Below are positions 19,724 to 30,316 of a stretch of DNA of 64,000 bases, in pieces. A program made the translations under genes and the position numbers. Within the stretch, counting starts at the first letter, position 1, and each line of letters opens with the position of its first letter. This DNA comes from an uncultured Saprospiraceae bacterium (GTDB lineage Bacteria; Bacteroidota; Bacteroidia; Chitinophagales; Saprospiraceae), in NCBI GenBank assembly GCA_937918905.1, contig CAKZSH010000060.1, positions 1-64,000 on the forward strand, given 5' to 3'. The notes beneath the pieces were generated by a model that made no database searches, had not been told where the DNA came from, and saw only the letters and a list, made by a program, of their open reading frames with translations.

Positions 19724-20676
19724 TAGAAGAAACGTGGATTTACGATATCTTCTCCTTGTGATTTTCCGATACAATATCTTACAACACCTTCGATACTTCC
19801 GTTGCTATAATCTTTGATTTCGGAAAGGGTAACATCATAAGATAATCCGAATAAAATATGATCGGTGATTTGAGCACCTACCATTAAATCGAATGACTCT
19901 CCTGCTCCCGTTTGAGTAGAACCTCCTAATCGGTAAGTCAATCCTGCAACGTATTTTTTATTAAAAATAAAACTTGCATTCACGTCTGCATCGAAAGGAG
20001 AATTAGCAGCATACTTCATCAAAAGTTGAGGTTTGAATGCTACATTGTCATTGATGTCAAATCTATATCCAGCCATGATAAAACCATGTATTTTCTCTTC
20101 TGATAAAATTGTTCCAACTTCGTTGAAATCAATGTTATTTGTAAAAAATCTTGGAATAGATGCTCCAATATAAAACTTTTCATTGTTGAAATAAACTCCT
20201 GCTCCAAAATTTGGAACATATTTACTTCTTGTTCCTACTGGGATAGATCCATCCGCCGTTAAAGGCACAGTAGAAATCAAATCAGGATCAGTATAATCAT
20301 TATTCAAATATCTGATAGAAGCTTGTACTCCTAAACCTAAAGTACCATTTGCCATTCTGATTCGGTACGAGTAAACTCCATCCAAAGTTAATCGCTCAGA
20401 AATACCAATAGTGTTTCTAGTAATATTTGCTCCGATACCTACTCGTTGATTCCGAACTGGCATATCAAAACTTAATACCTGAGTGTTAGGTGCTCCATCC
20501 AGTCCCATCCATTGGCTACGAATAATACCAGTCAAACATGCTGTCTCATGACTTCCTGCATAACCTGGATTATATGCCAATTTATTGTACATAAACTGGG
20601 TGTATTGTTGCTCCTGCTGCGCAAAAGTGGTCATTGCAAAAAGAGCGCAGATGAACGTAAATAAAATTTTTCTCAT
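19723..20676 (-). CDS. PorP/SprF-family type IX secretion outer membrane protein
   Basis: Outer membrane beta-barrel of 317 residues. It has a signal peptide (1-19, ending TTFAQ) followed by the family signature QYTQFMYNKLAYNPGYAGS and many alternating aromatic/glycine strands ending in a C-terminal FF. SprF of Flavobacterium is needed for secretion of the adhesin SprB, and genes of this family commonly sit next to a large adhesin with a type B C-terminal domain. Exactly that order is found here, with the adhesin gene immediately upstream and the OmpA/PD40 gene downstream on the same strand. It is probably the dedicated surface partner of the adhesin. Confidence 0.92.
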   Translation of the reverse strand: MRKILFTFICALFAMTTFAQQEQQYTQFMYNKLAYNPGYAGSHETACLTGIIRSQWMGLDGAPNTQVLSFDMPVRNQRVGIGANITRNTIGISERLTLDGVYSYRIRMANGTLGLGVQASIRYLNNDYTDPDLISTVPLTADGSIPVGTRSKYVPNFGAGVYFNNEKFYIGASIPRFFTNNIDFNEVGTILSEEKIHGFIMAGYRFDINDNVAFKPQLLMKYAANSPFDADVNASFIFNKKYVAGLTYRLGGSTQTGAGESFDLMVGAQITDHILFGLSYDVTLSEIKDYSNGSIEGVVRYCIGKSQGEDIVNPRFF

Positions 20677-20762
20677 TACTTTTTATTTAAGCTTTTTGTA
20701 AATGTGTTTTGAATTTTTTAAAAACAAAATCCTTAACACGTATTTTATTTCTTATAAATGAA

Positions 20763-20866
20763 TCTTTGACAAAACCTGTGTTTTAAGTCAGGTAAAAATT
20801 GAAAACAACACTTCCTTCGGTCGCTTTTGTTTTCGATTTTTATCTGACCATAGGATTTGTCAAAGA
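20763..20866. repeat. about 104-bp palindrome, family 2 copy A
   Basis: Arms begin tctttgacaaaacctgtg and end ataggatttgtcaaaga, with cttccttcggtcg near the centre. A close relative is at 60613-60721 and a shortened one at 40730-40772. It lies between the adhesin and PorP/SprF genes. Confidence 0.85.
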
Positions 20867-20870
20867 ATTA

Positions 20871-20934
20871 AAAAAATTGCTCAAACGCATCCTCCTCTTT
20901 AAACCTAAAGAAAAGGATGCGTTGCGCTTTTTTT
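20871..20934. terminator. terminator of the adhesin gene
   Basis: Perfect 10-bp stem aacgcatcct / aggatgcgtt with a 20-nt loop; T-rich tracts flank both sides (seven T on the plus strand, seven on the minus). It starts at the stop codon of the minus-strand adhesin and can work in either direction. Confidence 0.75.
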
Positions 20935-23900
20935 ATCTTTCTAATACTAGGAATCCAGACATTGGTTCTGATCCATCACCTAAGTCTACTACGTAGAAGT
21001 AGGTTCCTGTTGGTAGATCTTCTCCTTTGTAAGTTCCTCTCCAATCATTCAAGTATGGTCCTTCTCTGTATACCTCATCTCCCCATTGGTTGAAGATCGA
21101 AACTTCATTATTAGGATAAGTTGAAGTACTCAAACATGGAACAACAAATTCATCATTGATGCCATCATTATTTGGAGAGAAGATCGAAGGTATCGCACAA
21201 GTTGCGTCCGATCCTACATCCAAAGTAACTGTCGCAGTTGAACATTCATCAGGACAAAGTTCACTACAGATTTCGTAACTGAATTGGTCAGTTCCAACAT
21301 ATCCAAAACTAGATGTGTAAGAGAAAACACCGTTGTTTTCTGTAATTGTACCATTTGTCGGACTTGTAAATGAAATACTATATCCAGCAGGTACGGCATC
21401 ATTTGAGAATACATTGACGTCAGATGATCCATTGTAAGAAACACTAACTGCATCATCATTAGCAACTACAGGAGCTTCGTAGAAAATCGTTACATCATCA
21501 GATGAGAACGCTCCACAAACTGTATTACTCAATGTCCAAGTAAATGTATTTGCACCAGGTGTTAAATCTGTTACAAAAGTATTCGGTTGGTTAGGTGCTA
21601 AGATTGTTGCACCAGAAGTAGTCGTCCAAGTTCCTATCATTCCAGCAGGAGCAGAAGTCGCATTTAATGGCGTTTCTTCATCTCCGCATAGGTCTTCATC
21701 ATTTCCTGCAAAAGCAGATGTACCACCTGTACTTCCATTATTCAATAGAACAATGTCAGAAGAGAAATCACCACATCCAGCATTACTTAATGTCCAAATG
21801 AATTGGTAATTATTTCCTGGCATCAATCCAGTTACCGCAGAATTAGGATCAGTAGGATCAACAATCGTTACACCAAGCAATGCTTGAGAAGAAGGTTGAG
21901 TCCATGTTCCAGCAATGCCACCTGTTACAGGTATCGCATTCAATGTTGCATTTGCAGCACCACATAATTCAATATCAATTCCTGCATCAGCTGTAGCTAC
22001 TGCATTGTCTACTACTACTGTTACTTGATCTGTTGCATAGTTCAAACAAGAACCATTGGAAAGCACCCAATCAAAAGTATAACTCTGCCCAGTAGCCAAT
22101 CCTGCAATTGAAGTAATTGCTTGATTTGGATTAGCAATCACAACAGTTGCACCTGCTGTCTGTATCCATTGTCCAGTTCCTACTGTAGGAGCTTGAGCAT
22201 TTAACACAACTGAACCATTATCACATACAAAGATGTCATTTCCAGCAAATGCTCCATTGTTTGGAACAAAATCAAATGTTACTGTTGTCGGTACCGAAGC
22301 AGCCGAAGGACAACCATTTACATTTGAAATTACATAGAAATCATTTGCACCTGCGCCAAATCCACTTAGGTCAGTAATCGTTGAAGTCAACGAAGTCGTA
22401 GGCCCTGCTACAATCGTATTTGTCGAAGCATCAAACCATGTATAAGTTGCTCCCGGTATTGCAGATCCACTTGAAACTGTTAGGTCTAAAGTTGCTGAAG
22501 CATCATCTAAACAAACTGGGCCACCATTTAAAGCAATAGTTGCAACTGGTGCATCATTCACTTCAACAAGAAGTGGAGCAGATGAAACTGAAGGACAACC
22601 ATTTACTACAATCGAAACAAAGTAAGTTCCTTCGTAAGTAGCATCCACAGGGAATACTACAGGATTCTGATTAGTCGAGTTAAAGTTATTTGGTCCAGTC
22701 CAGAAGTAAGTTGCACCTGGTACAAATGGCGTCATCAATTCTAAAGTAGTCCCTTCACATATTGGACCATTATAAGATATAGCTGGAGCAGCTGGTATTG
22801 CATTTACATTTACTGCAAAGTTACCTGACACGGTAGAGGTACATCCATCTACTGTTACTGATACAGAATAATTTCCGTTATCACTCATCGCCGTAACTGG
22901 GATCGTAAATGATGCATTAGTAGTTGTTACTGTACCTTGACCTGGAGTATTCCAAGTGTAGGTAATATTCGATCCGTTGTACGGATTATTTACTAATTGT
23001 AATTGTAATAAATCTCCTTCACAAAGTTGATTATTCAACGATGTGATAACAGGTGTAACAGGTTGATCGTCAACTGAAACTACCATAGTATAAGGATTAG
23101 AAGAACAACCTCCATCTCCAATGATAACTAAAGTATATGATCCATTATCAGCAGAAGTTACATTTGGTAAAGTTACATTAGTAGAAGCTGAAGTAAATCC
23201 ATTTGGTCCAGTCCATTGATACACATAATTTGCGTTAGCTGGACTAACTGATGGAGTTAAAATCATATCATCTACTCCTGTTGCACAACCAATTGCAGAA
23301 GTTGCTATATCCGAAATAACAGGTATATCACTTACATCAACTGTCATTGCTCCTGAAGGATTAGATTGACATCCATCCACTTCAACAATTACATAGTAAC
23401 TATAACTTCCACTTGCTGGATTCGCTACTGTAAAAGTAGGTACTTGAGTCGTATTCACTAATGTTCCCGTTGGAGAAACACCTTCATACCAGAAGTAGTT
23501 AACAACTGTACCTGAATAAGATTGTGTTGATAACATTATATCTTCATTCGAACAGATATCTGAATCTGCTACCATTGCATTCGGAGTGTTAGGTGCAGAG
23601 TTAATTGAAATCGTAACTGCACCTGTTGCAGTACATCCTGTCAATCCAGTAATCGTAACTACATAACTTCCTGAGTAGGTTGCATTCGCATTTGGTATGA
23701 TTGGATTTTGGTCAAATGAAGTAAATCCATTTGGTCCTGACCATACATATGAGTATGTTCCTGTTGGAGCATTTGAGAATAAATTCAAATTATCATCACC
23801 ACATAATCCGATAGAGAATGTTGGTGCCAATTGCATAGATTGAACTGTAACTGGTGCAACACAAGAAGAAATATTTCCTGAATTATCAGTTACTTGTAAC

Positions 23901-26900
23901 ACTACATTTGAAGTTGTTCCTAAATCTCCACAATCAAAAGTATTTGGAGAAACTGTCATAGATGCAATTCCACAATTATCAAAACTTCCACCATCTACTT
24001 GAGTTGGATCAAGTGTATAAGTACTTCCGTCAGGATTTACAAAAATTGTTACCCCTTGACATACTGCCGAAGGTGCTGTATTATCTTCAACTGTAACATC
24101 AAATGTACAAGTCGTAACATTACCATTGATATCTTCAACCATATAAGTCACCGTCGTTACTCCTACGTTGAAGTTTCGTGTTACTGGTGCAATTGGTACT
24201 GGGAAAATACTGTTTGGAATAACAGTAGCACCTGATGCAAAATAAGTTGGTGTTACTGCTGTGTAGTCCAACACAACCGTAATATTACTTGAACCATCAG
24301 GAGTTCCGTCAGGAGTTCCATTTGCAAAAACCGTACATGCAGGACTAATTCCATCTCCTGTGATTCCAGGAGGAGGTGTACTAAATGTATTATTTGAAAC
24401 TGTGCTAATATCCACTTGTCCATCTGCAGCCCAAGCATTGAAAGTAGCTACAGGAACTGTGATAGTTGTTACACTTACTGAAAGTGTAGGACAAGTTCCA
24501 GGAGTCAATGTTACATTAGGTTGACCTACTTGAGTAGTTCCTAATAAAGTTCCATTCTCTCCATATATTTCAAAATACTCATCAGGGTCTTCCACATCTC
24601 CCTCTACTCTTACGGTGAAAGTAACATTACCATTTACGGCATTGGCACCTGTACCAAAGAATGAGAATGATTTATCATCTGCTACATAATCCAAGTAGTT
24701 TGGATTGTATGAGAAAGTGATTAATGAATTCACTCCTTGAGGTTGTACTTGTGAGTACATGTTTTGGAAACCACAATTGTCAAAAATATTTGTAGGTGGC
24801 ATCAAATCAACTGATGCTCCCGCAAAACAATTTGCATTAGCTGGTAACGATACTGTCACATCACTTGGACAAGCCATCGTAGGCAATTCATTATCAATAA
24901 CTGTAACATTATAAGTACATGAAGATTCATTTCCAGCACAGTCAGTTGCAAAATAAGTAACCGAAGTACTTCCTACATCAAATGTATTTGGAACTATTGT
25001 ACCAGGAGTAACCTGTACTCTCGAACCTCCATTAATACTATATTCATAAGTTAATCCATTTGGAGTAACTGTATTGTAATTTAAAGTTCCTGTTGCCGTA
25101 GAACCTCCACCTGTTGGAGGACCTTGAGGACAAATATCATTGATTGCAAAAATTGGATCAACTGTAACATTTGGTACTAAAGTGAATGTTACAAAACCAT
25201 CCGCTGCATATGAATTGATTTGAGCAGCAGTTAAACTTAAGGTAACTGTTGAATTTCCACATTGCATTGCTGAATTAGCAGTCTGTCCCCAGTTTGTTCC
25301 ATCTTCTCCTAGTACTGTAAAGAACTCAGTTGGTTCTTCTCCATCATAATTATCTAACGCAATGGTTAAAGTAACTGGATCAGTTGCCACCGCAGGATTA
25401 GTCGGTAAAGGTCCAAAGTTTAAAGTAATTGGATTTACAATTGTTTGGTCATCTCCAGGGTTTGGAGAAACAAAAGGCTCAACTACTGTTACATTTACAG
25501 TTGAAGTACTGCTTGCACACTCATCCGTAATTAATGGAGGATATAAAGCAGAAGCCACTCCACAAATCCCAGGGTCATTATTTAAAGTCACATCAATTGG
25601 GCAACTCACAAATACAGGTGGTGTATTATCCGTTACTGTAAATGTTACCGTTTGTTCTATTGCATTTCCACACTCATCTGCTGCTACAAACGATACTACA
25701 TCAGAACGATATACTCCCATTGTCCCTGAAGGGCAAACCGCTGCTGCAAGTCCTGCTGGAGCTGTTGTAAAAGTATTCGCATCATTGATATTATATGTAC
25801 CTGGCTCTAAAGCATACCATGTAACTGTTCCACAAAGGTCAGTTGCAGTACCTCCAGCATTGTTTGCAATCCATGCAGCAAACATTGCATCTGCATTCGC
25901 ATCATCAGTACATGAAATCGTTGAACTTTCAGGTAATGTTGCAAAAGTTGGAGGAGTAACATCTTGTACAAAAATGGTTTGTATATCAGAAGCTACATTT
26001 CCACAAGCATCAGTTACCGTCCATGTTCTTTCTAATGTATAATTTTGAGGACAAGATCCAGTTGTTACTACTGCATCTGTAAAGTTAACATCAGGTCCAC
26101 CATCACAATTATCGCTAAGCCCTGTTATATTTCCAGTAATCGTTAAGTCATTTACATTTTGACAATCAACAGTTAAGTTAGCAGGTCTTGTAAATGATGG
26201 AGGCATATTATCTCCAACTGTAATTATTTGAGTGTGTACTGTTGTATTTCCACACATATCAATTGCAGTCCATGTCCTTGTTAAAGTATAATTATAAAAA
26301 TTACACATATCAGGATCACTTCCTTGAGTCGAAGCTACAGCATAGTCAAATGCTTGAATACCACAATTATCCGCTCCTACAATATCAACACCAGGTACTG
26401 GTGGTGCTGGAATAGCATTACATTCTACAGTCATATCTGCTGGTAATGTTCCAGTTATAGTAGGGAATGTAGTATCCTCAACTGTAATCACTTGAGAATC
26501 TGAAGCTGAGTTTCCACAATCATCAGTCACCGTCCATGTTCTTGTAATCACATAGGTATGTACACATGATCCTTGAACCGTATCAGCCGTAAGTACAATG
26601 TTAGGATTAGCATCACACATATCCATTACTGTAGGAGTTCCAGGAACTGGAACATTATCACATTGAACAGTTACATCTCCAGGAGCAGTTACTGTCGGAG
26701 CAGTATTATCTTCTACTGTAATTACTTGAACTCCACTTGAAGCATTATTACAATCATCTGTTGCAGTCCACGTACGAGTTACTACATAACTATTTGCACA
26801 AGTTGCTACAGTATCAGCTACTAAAACAACTGTTGGATTTAATGCACATTCATCTGTTGCAGTAATTACAGCAGGAGCAGGTGCTTGACAATCCACCGTT

Positions 26901-29900
26901 ACATCTCCTGGAATTGCAGAAAGAACTGGTGCTGTATTATCTTCTATAGTAAAGTTCGAAGTTGTTGTAGATGTATTGTTACATTCATCAGTTACTCTAA
27001 AAGTAACTTGAACTGACCAATTACAATCATTAGCTGTAACCTGTGGATAATTTCCATAATCTCCAAAGGTAACTGTAGCCGCAGCAGGGAATAGATCATT
27101 TGTTACATAATCAAAATCTACCCAAGTATGATTAGAACAACCATCAGAAGCGACGGCATTTCCAAAATTATCAATCCAGGCTTCTAATTTCAATTGGTCA
27201 TCTCCTCCCCCACATGTTTCAGTAACACTATTTGAGGTTGGGAAAATTTCAGGAGAAATAATATCGATAACTGTTAAGTTAGCACTAGCTGAAGCTGTAA
27301 ATCCACAATCATCAGTTACTGTAAATATTACATTATAAACTCCTGTACCAGTACAATTAGGTGTATAACTCTGAACATAAGTCCAATTACTTGAACCACT
27401 TGAATTATCAATAGTTGAACAACCATCAAATGCAGTTGCTCCACCATGAGCGTTTAACCATGTATTTAAGAAAACATTATCAAACGTATCACATTGAACA
27501 GTTATGCTCATTGGATTATTTGTAATGACAGGTGCTTGTGTATCTATCACCGTCAAGGTAGTAGAAGTGGTCGCTGAATTTCCACACTCATCAGTTGCAG
27601 TAAAGTTTACTGTTGTTGTTCCTGATCCTGCACAACCTGCCGTATGAGTCGTATAATCATTTGACCAAGTCACACTTCCACAAAGTTCACTTACTATTGC
27701 ATTTCCATTATTTGCTAACCAATTATTAATACTTGCAGTCGTACTTCCATTACATTCAACACTTAAAGGTTGCGCTCCAGTAGGAAATGTAGGATCCGTA
27801 GTATCTTGAATGGTAACAGTTGCTGTTCGAGTTGAAGATAAACCACAATCATCAAAAGCAGTAAAGGTAACTGTCGCAGTTCCTGTCGCTCCACATAAAT
27901 CACTTACTCCAGAATAGTTATTTGTAAAAGTTACAACTGTACCACCACAATTATCTGTAGCAGCACCGCCATTTCCAACACTTGTTAACCAAGCATTGAT
28001 TTGCCCACCTGGATCCGTTGTTCCATCACACTCTACAACTAATGGTGCTGGGTTTACTGTCCAATTAGGAGGAGTCGTATCTTCTACAGTTAAAGTTGCT
28101 GTTCGCGTTGCTACATTTCCACAACCATCACTAGCTGTAAACATTACATTTACAGAACCTGATGCTCCACAACCATTTGAGATACTTGTATAATTATTTG
28201 AATAAGTTACCAATGCTGGATTACAAGCATCAGTAGCCGATCCACCTCCGTTATTTGATAACCATGTTGCAATTTGTCCACCTGGATCCATTGTCCCATC
28301 ACACTCAATAGTTAATGGTACTGGGTTAACATTCCATATTGGAAGTTGTGTATCTGCAATTGTAAAAGTAGCAGTCGTTGGTGTTGGGTTTTCATTTCCA
28401 CATGCATCTCGTACATAGAAATCAACCGTTACACTTCCATTATTTCCACAAGTAAAATTAATGGAAGGATTAGCAGGAACAGTTCTCCATGCCATTGCTC
28501 CACTTGCACATACATCATTAGCTGCTGCATTTCCATTTGCATTTAACCATGTGGTAAACTGAGCATTATTTCCTGCACCATCACATTCTACTGTTGCATT
28601 AGTAGCAGGAGTAGATATTGTCGGGAAAGAATTATCAATAATAGAAAAGTCCGCATCTGTAGTTGAAAAATTTCCACAATTATCTGTATACATAAATTCA
28701 ACAGTAATAGTAGCTACAAAACCAGCATTACAACCTGAGTTTATTGCATTTTGCAGAGCTACAAATGGATCATCTGTATTTTGATCAGATGGAACAGCGA
28801 TAGATTTTACTATTAAACTATTAGGAGAACAAGCATCCATTGCAACGGAATTTCCATCAGCCGCTAACCATGCGGTTAAATCTGCTGTATTTCCAGTACC
28901 ATCACAAGTCACTTGAATATCTTGAGCACCTGTAGTAATATTAGGTGGATTAGAATCTAGTACGTTAAAATTAATAGTTACAGTTGATGAATTACATCCA
29001 TCAGAAGCAGTATAAATTACTGCAGCAGTTCCAGTTCCTGCACATGTTCCTCCACTTAAGCCTATATAATTATGTGACCAAACCACAGGGCTACAATTAT
29101 CTGTAACTGTAAAGCTGTCCGCATAAGTCAAAATAATTGTCTCTGGGTCAGCAGGAAATCCTGTACATTGAATAGTTACACTTGTAGTTGCGGGAGGAGT
29201 AATAACTGGTGCGTTATTATCTTGTACATCTATAGTTTGAGTATAATTATATACCAATCCACAATCATCTTCTAAAGTCCAAGTTCGAGTAATTAATAAA
29301 GTAGTTGGGCAAGCACCTCCCGTAGAAGTGGATTCCAATCCGTTATTAATAATCATAACATTTGCTGGAAGTGTACAATCATCTAAAATATCAGCAGCAG
29401 TCAATGTAGGAGCTGCTGGAATTGCACCACATGAAACAGTTACATCTGCAATTGTTGCCAAAAATGCTGGCGAAATAGACGGTCCAGCATTAGGCTGAAC
29501 GGTAATATTTTGTGTTGCTGTGGAAATATTATTTCCATCAGAAGCAGTAAAAGTTCTCACAATAGTTCCACCAATACAATAATCTATAGTTGCTGGATTA
29601 TCTATTACTGTTGCTGGAAAAACTCCTCCACAATTATCCGTAGCATTTATTGTCGGAGCTGCAGGAATCCCACAACTTACTGTTACATCAGCAGGTACTG
29701 AGCCTGCGGCAATAACAGGTGGTGAATTATCTACAAATTCAATGGTAAATCCAAAAAATCCACTATTGCCACAATCATCCATTGCTTGGTATAATACCAT
29801 CACGGAATCTCCTGCAGTAAATGGTGCTGTAGGAGGAATAGTAGTCGTAGGGTAAGAATTTCCACTATTGTCTGTTATGGAAAAAACTCCCGAAGTTACT

Positions 29901-30112
29901 GTACAAGTCATTCCTTGAACATTGGAAGTGATCGTTACAGAAGTAGGGTGTCCCCAATTCGCAACTCCTTCACAATTACTATCTACAAAAATAGTATCGG
30001 GACCTGTATAGGTGAAAATAAACTCATTTTGCGACCACCCTACTTGGGCAAATAGCAAAAGGGTGAAAAACGCTGTCAGCGCATGTTTTAAAGTGAGTAC
30101 TCTGTTCTTCAT
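20933..30112 (-). CDS. giant HYR-repeat adhesin with gliding-motility-type (type IX) C-terminal domain
   Basis: Surface protein of about 3,059 residues. I start at MKNRVLTLKHALTAFFTLLL, a signal peptide ending VGWSQ; an ATG 69 nt upstream would spoil it. Then follow about 18 HYR-like beta domains, each opening with a D-x-x-x-P-x-I/F turn and a DVTVxC motif and rich in paired cysteines; two Calx-beta-like inserts (EEPTEFFTVLGEDG, EDPDEYFEIYGENG); six PKD/Ig-like domains (SGPNGFTS, WTGPNGFTSAS); three AGNDxxxC domains; one cadherin-like VANDD domain; and a C-terminal CHU_C domain (SIFSPNNDGINDEF ... GTYFYVVDLGDG) that directs export by type IX secretion. It probably mediates adhesion or gliding. 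PorP/SprF is its neighbour. No catalytic domain was seen. Confidence 0.93.
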   Translation of the reverse strand: MKNRVLTLKHALTAFFTLLLFAQVGWSQNEFIFTYTGPDTIFVDSNCEGVANWGHPTSVTITSNVQGMTCTVTSGVFSITDNSGNSYPTTTIPPTAPFTAGDSVMVLYQAMDDCGNSGFFGFTIEFVDNSPPVIAAGSVPADVTVSCGIPAAPTINATDNCGGVFPATVIDNPATIDYCIGGTIVRTFTASDGNNISTATQNITVQPNAGPSISPAFLATIADVTVSCGAIPAAPTLTAADILDDCTLPANVMIINNGLESTSTGGACPTTLLITRTWTLEDDCGLVYNYTQTIDVQDNNAPVITPPATTSVTIQCTGFPADPETIILTYADSFTVTDNCSPVVWSHNYIGLSGGTCAGTGTAAVIYTASDGCNSSTVTINFNVLDSNPPNITTGAQDIQVTCDGTGNTADLTAWLAADGNSVAMDACSPNSLIVKSIAVPSDQNTDDPFVALQNAINSGCNAGFVATITVEFMYTDNCGNFSTTDADFSIIDNSFPTISTPATNATVECDGAGNNAQFTTWLNANGNAAANDVCASGAMAWRTVPANPSINFTCGNNGSVTVDFYVRDACGNENPTPTTATFTIADTQLPIWNVNPVPLTIECDGTMDPGGQIATWLSNNGGGSATDACNPALVTYSNNYTSISNGCGASGSVNVMFTASDGCGNVATRTATLTVEDTTPPNWTVNPAPLVVECDGTTDPGGQINAWLTSVGNGGAATDNCGGTVVTFTNNYSGVSDLCGATGTATVTFTAFDDCGLSSTRTATVTIQDTTDPTFPTGAQPLSVECNGSTTASINNWLANNGNAIVSELCGSVTWSNDYTTHTAGCAGSGTTTVNFTATDECGNSATTSTTLTVIDTQAPVITNNPMSITVQCDTFDNVFLNTWLNAHGGATAFDGCSTIDNSSGSSNWTYVQSYTPNCTGTGVYNVIFTVTDDCGFTASASANLTVIDIISPEIFPTSNSVTETCGGGDDQLKLEAWIDNFGNAVASDGCSNHTWVDFDYVTNDLFPAAATVTFGDYGNYPQVTANDCNWSVQVTFRVTDECNNTSTTTSNFTIEDNTAPVLSAIPGDVTVDCQAPAPAVITATDECALNPTVVLVADTVATCANSYVVTRTWTATDDCNNASSGVQVITVEDNTAPTVTAPGDVTVQCDNVPVPGTPTVMDMCDANPNIVLTADTVQGSCVHTYVITRTWTVTDDCGNSASDSQVITVEDTTFPTITGTLPADMTVECNAIPAPPVPGVDIVGADNCGIQAFDYAVASTQGSDPDMCNFYNYTLTRTWTAIDMCGNTTVHTQIITVGDNMPPSFTRPANLTVDCQNVNDLTITGNITGLSDNCDGGPDVNFTDAVVTTGSCPQNYTLERTWTVTDACGNVASDIQTIFVQDVTPPTFATLPESSTISCTDDANADAMFAAWIANNAGGTATDLCGTVTWYALEPGTYNINDANTFTTAPAGLAAAVCPSGTMGVYRSDVVSFVAADECGNAIEQTVTFTVTDNTPPVFVSCPIDVTLNNDPGICGVASALYPPLITDECASSTSTVNVTVVEPFVSPNPGDDQTIVNPITLNFGPLPTNPAVATDPVTLTIALDNYDGEEPTEFFTVLGEDGTNWGQTANSAMQCGNSTVTLSLTAAQINSYAADGFVTFTLVPNVTVDPIFAINDICPQGPPTGGGSTATGTLNYNTVTPNGLTYEYSINGGSRVQVTPGTIVPNTFDVGSTSVTYFATDCAGNESSCTYNVTVIDNELPTMACPSDVTVSLPANANCFAGASVDLMPPTNIFDNCGFQNMYSQVQPQGVNSLITFSYNPNYLDYVADDKSFSFFGTGANAVNGNVTFTVRVEGDVEDPDEYFEIYGENGTLLGTTQVGQPNVTLTPGTCPTLSVSVTTITVPVATFNAWAADGQVDISTVSNNTFSTPPPGITGDGISPACTVFANGTPDGTPDGSSNITVVLDYTAVTPTYFASGATVIPNSIFPVPIAPVTRNFNVGVTTVTYMVEDINGNVTTCTFDVTVEDNTAPSAVCQGVTIFVNPDGSTYTLDPTQVDGGSFDNCGIASMTVSPNTFDCGDLGTTSNVVLQVTDNSGNISSCVAPVTVQSMQLAPTFSIGLCGDDNLNLFSNAPTGTYSYVWSGPNGFTSFDQNPIIPNANATYSGSYVVTITGLTGCTATGAVTISINSAPNTPNAMVADSDICSNEDIMLSTQSYSGTVVNYFWYEGVSPTGTLVNTTQVPTFTVANPASGSYSYYVIVEVDGCQSNPSGAMTVDVSDIPVISDIATSAIGCATGVDDMILTPSVSPANANYVYQWTGPNGFTSASTNVTLPNVTSADNGSYTLVIIGDGGCSSNPYTMVVSVDDQPVTPVITSLNNQLCEGDLLQLQLVNNPYNGSNITYTWNTPGQGTVTTTNASFTIPVTAMSDNGNYSVSVTVDGCTSTVSGNFAVNVNAIPAAPAISYNGPICEGTTLELMTPFVPGATYFWTGPNNFNSTNQNPVVFPVDATYEGTYFVSIVVNGCPSVSSAPLLVEVNDAPVATIALNGGPVCLDDASATLDLTVSSGSAIPGATYTWFDASTNTIVAGPTTSLTSTITDLSGFGAGANDFYVISNVNGCPSAASVPTTVTFDFVPNNGAFAGNDIFVCDNGSVVLNAQAPTVGTGQWIQTAGATVVIANPNQAITSIAGLATGQSYTFDWVLSNGSCLNYATDQVTVVVDNAVATADAGIDIELCGAANATLNAIPVTGGIAGTWTQPSSQALLGVTIVDPTDPNSAVTGLMPGNNYQFIWTLSNAGCGDFSSDIVLLNNGSTGGTSAFAGNDEDLCGDEETPLNATSAPAGMIGTWTTTSGATILAPNQPNTFVTDLTPGANTFTWTLSNTVCGAFSSDDVTIFYEAPVVANDDAVSVSYNGSSDVNVFSNDAVPAGYSISFTSPTNGTITENNGVFSYTSSFGYVGTDQFSYEICSELCPDECSTATVTLDVGSDATCAIPSIFSPNNDGINDEFVVPCLSTSTYPNNEVSIFNQWGDEVYREGPYLNDWRGTYKGEDLPTGTYFYVVDLGDGSEPMSGFLVLER

Positions 30113-30164
30113 ATTTTTAACTTTATTAAAAATTAAGATAAAAACTAATATGTTTTGTTGATTG

Positions 30165-30172
30165 CAAACATA
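30165..30172 (-). promoter_or_regulatory. -7 box of the adhesin gene
   Basis: Read on the minus strand this is TATGTTTG, an exact TAnnTTTG match 53 nt upstream of the adhesin ATG. No -33 TTG is at the usual distance. Confidence 0.45.
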
Positions 30173-30316
30173 TGTACGCATCCCACTAGGGGAAGTGTTA
30201 CAAATACTTGCATCAAAAAATGAAATAGTTTGACGCTAAATAATTGACATAATTACCTTTTTACCAAAATCAATTCATTTGGTAGTATGATAAATCCATA
30301 AATAATTTTCGTGTGA

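Noticed and set aside
25362-26042. A 226-codon open frame on the plus strand inside the adhesin gene
   Set aside because: It is antisense to the repeat-rich adhesin, has a composition mirroring its repeats and no start context or family motif; treated as a shadow.
20933-30112. CRISPR or other short-repeat array in the repetitive adhesin region
   Set aside because: The repeats are diverged protein-domain repeats of varying length in one open frame, without identical repeats and regular spacers.
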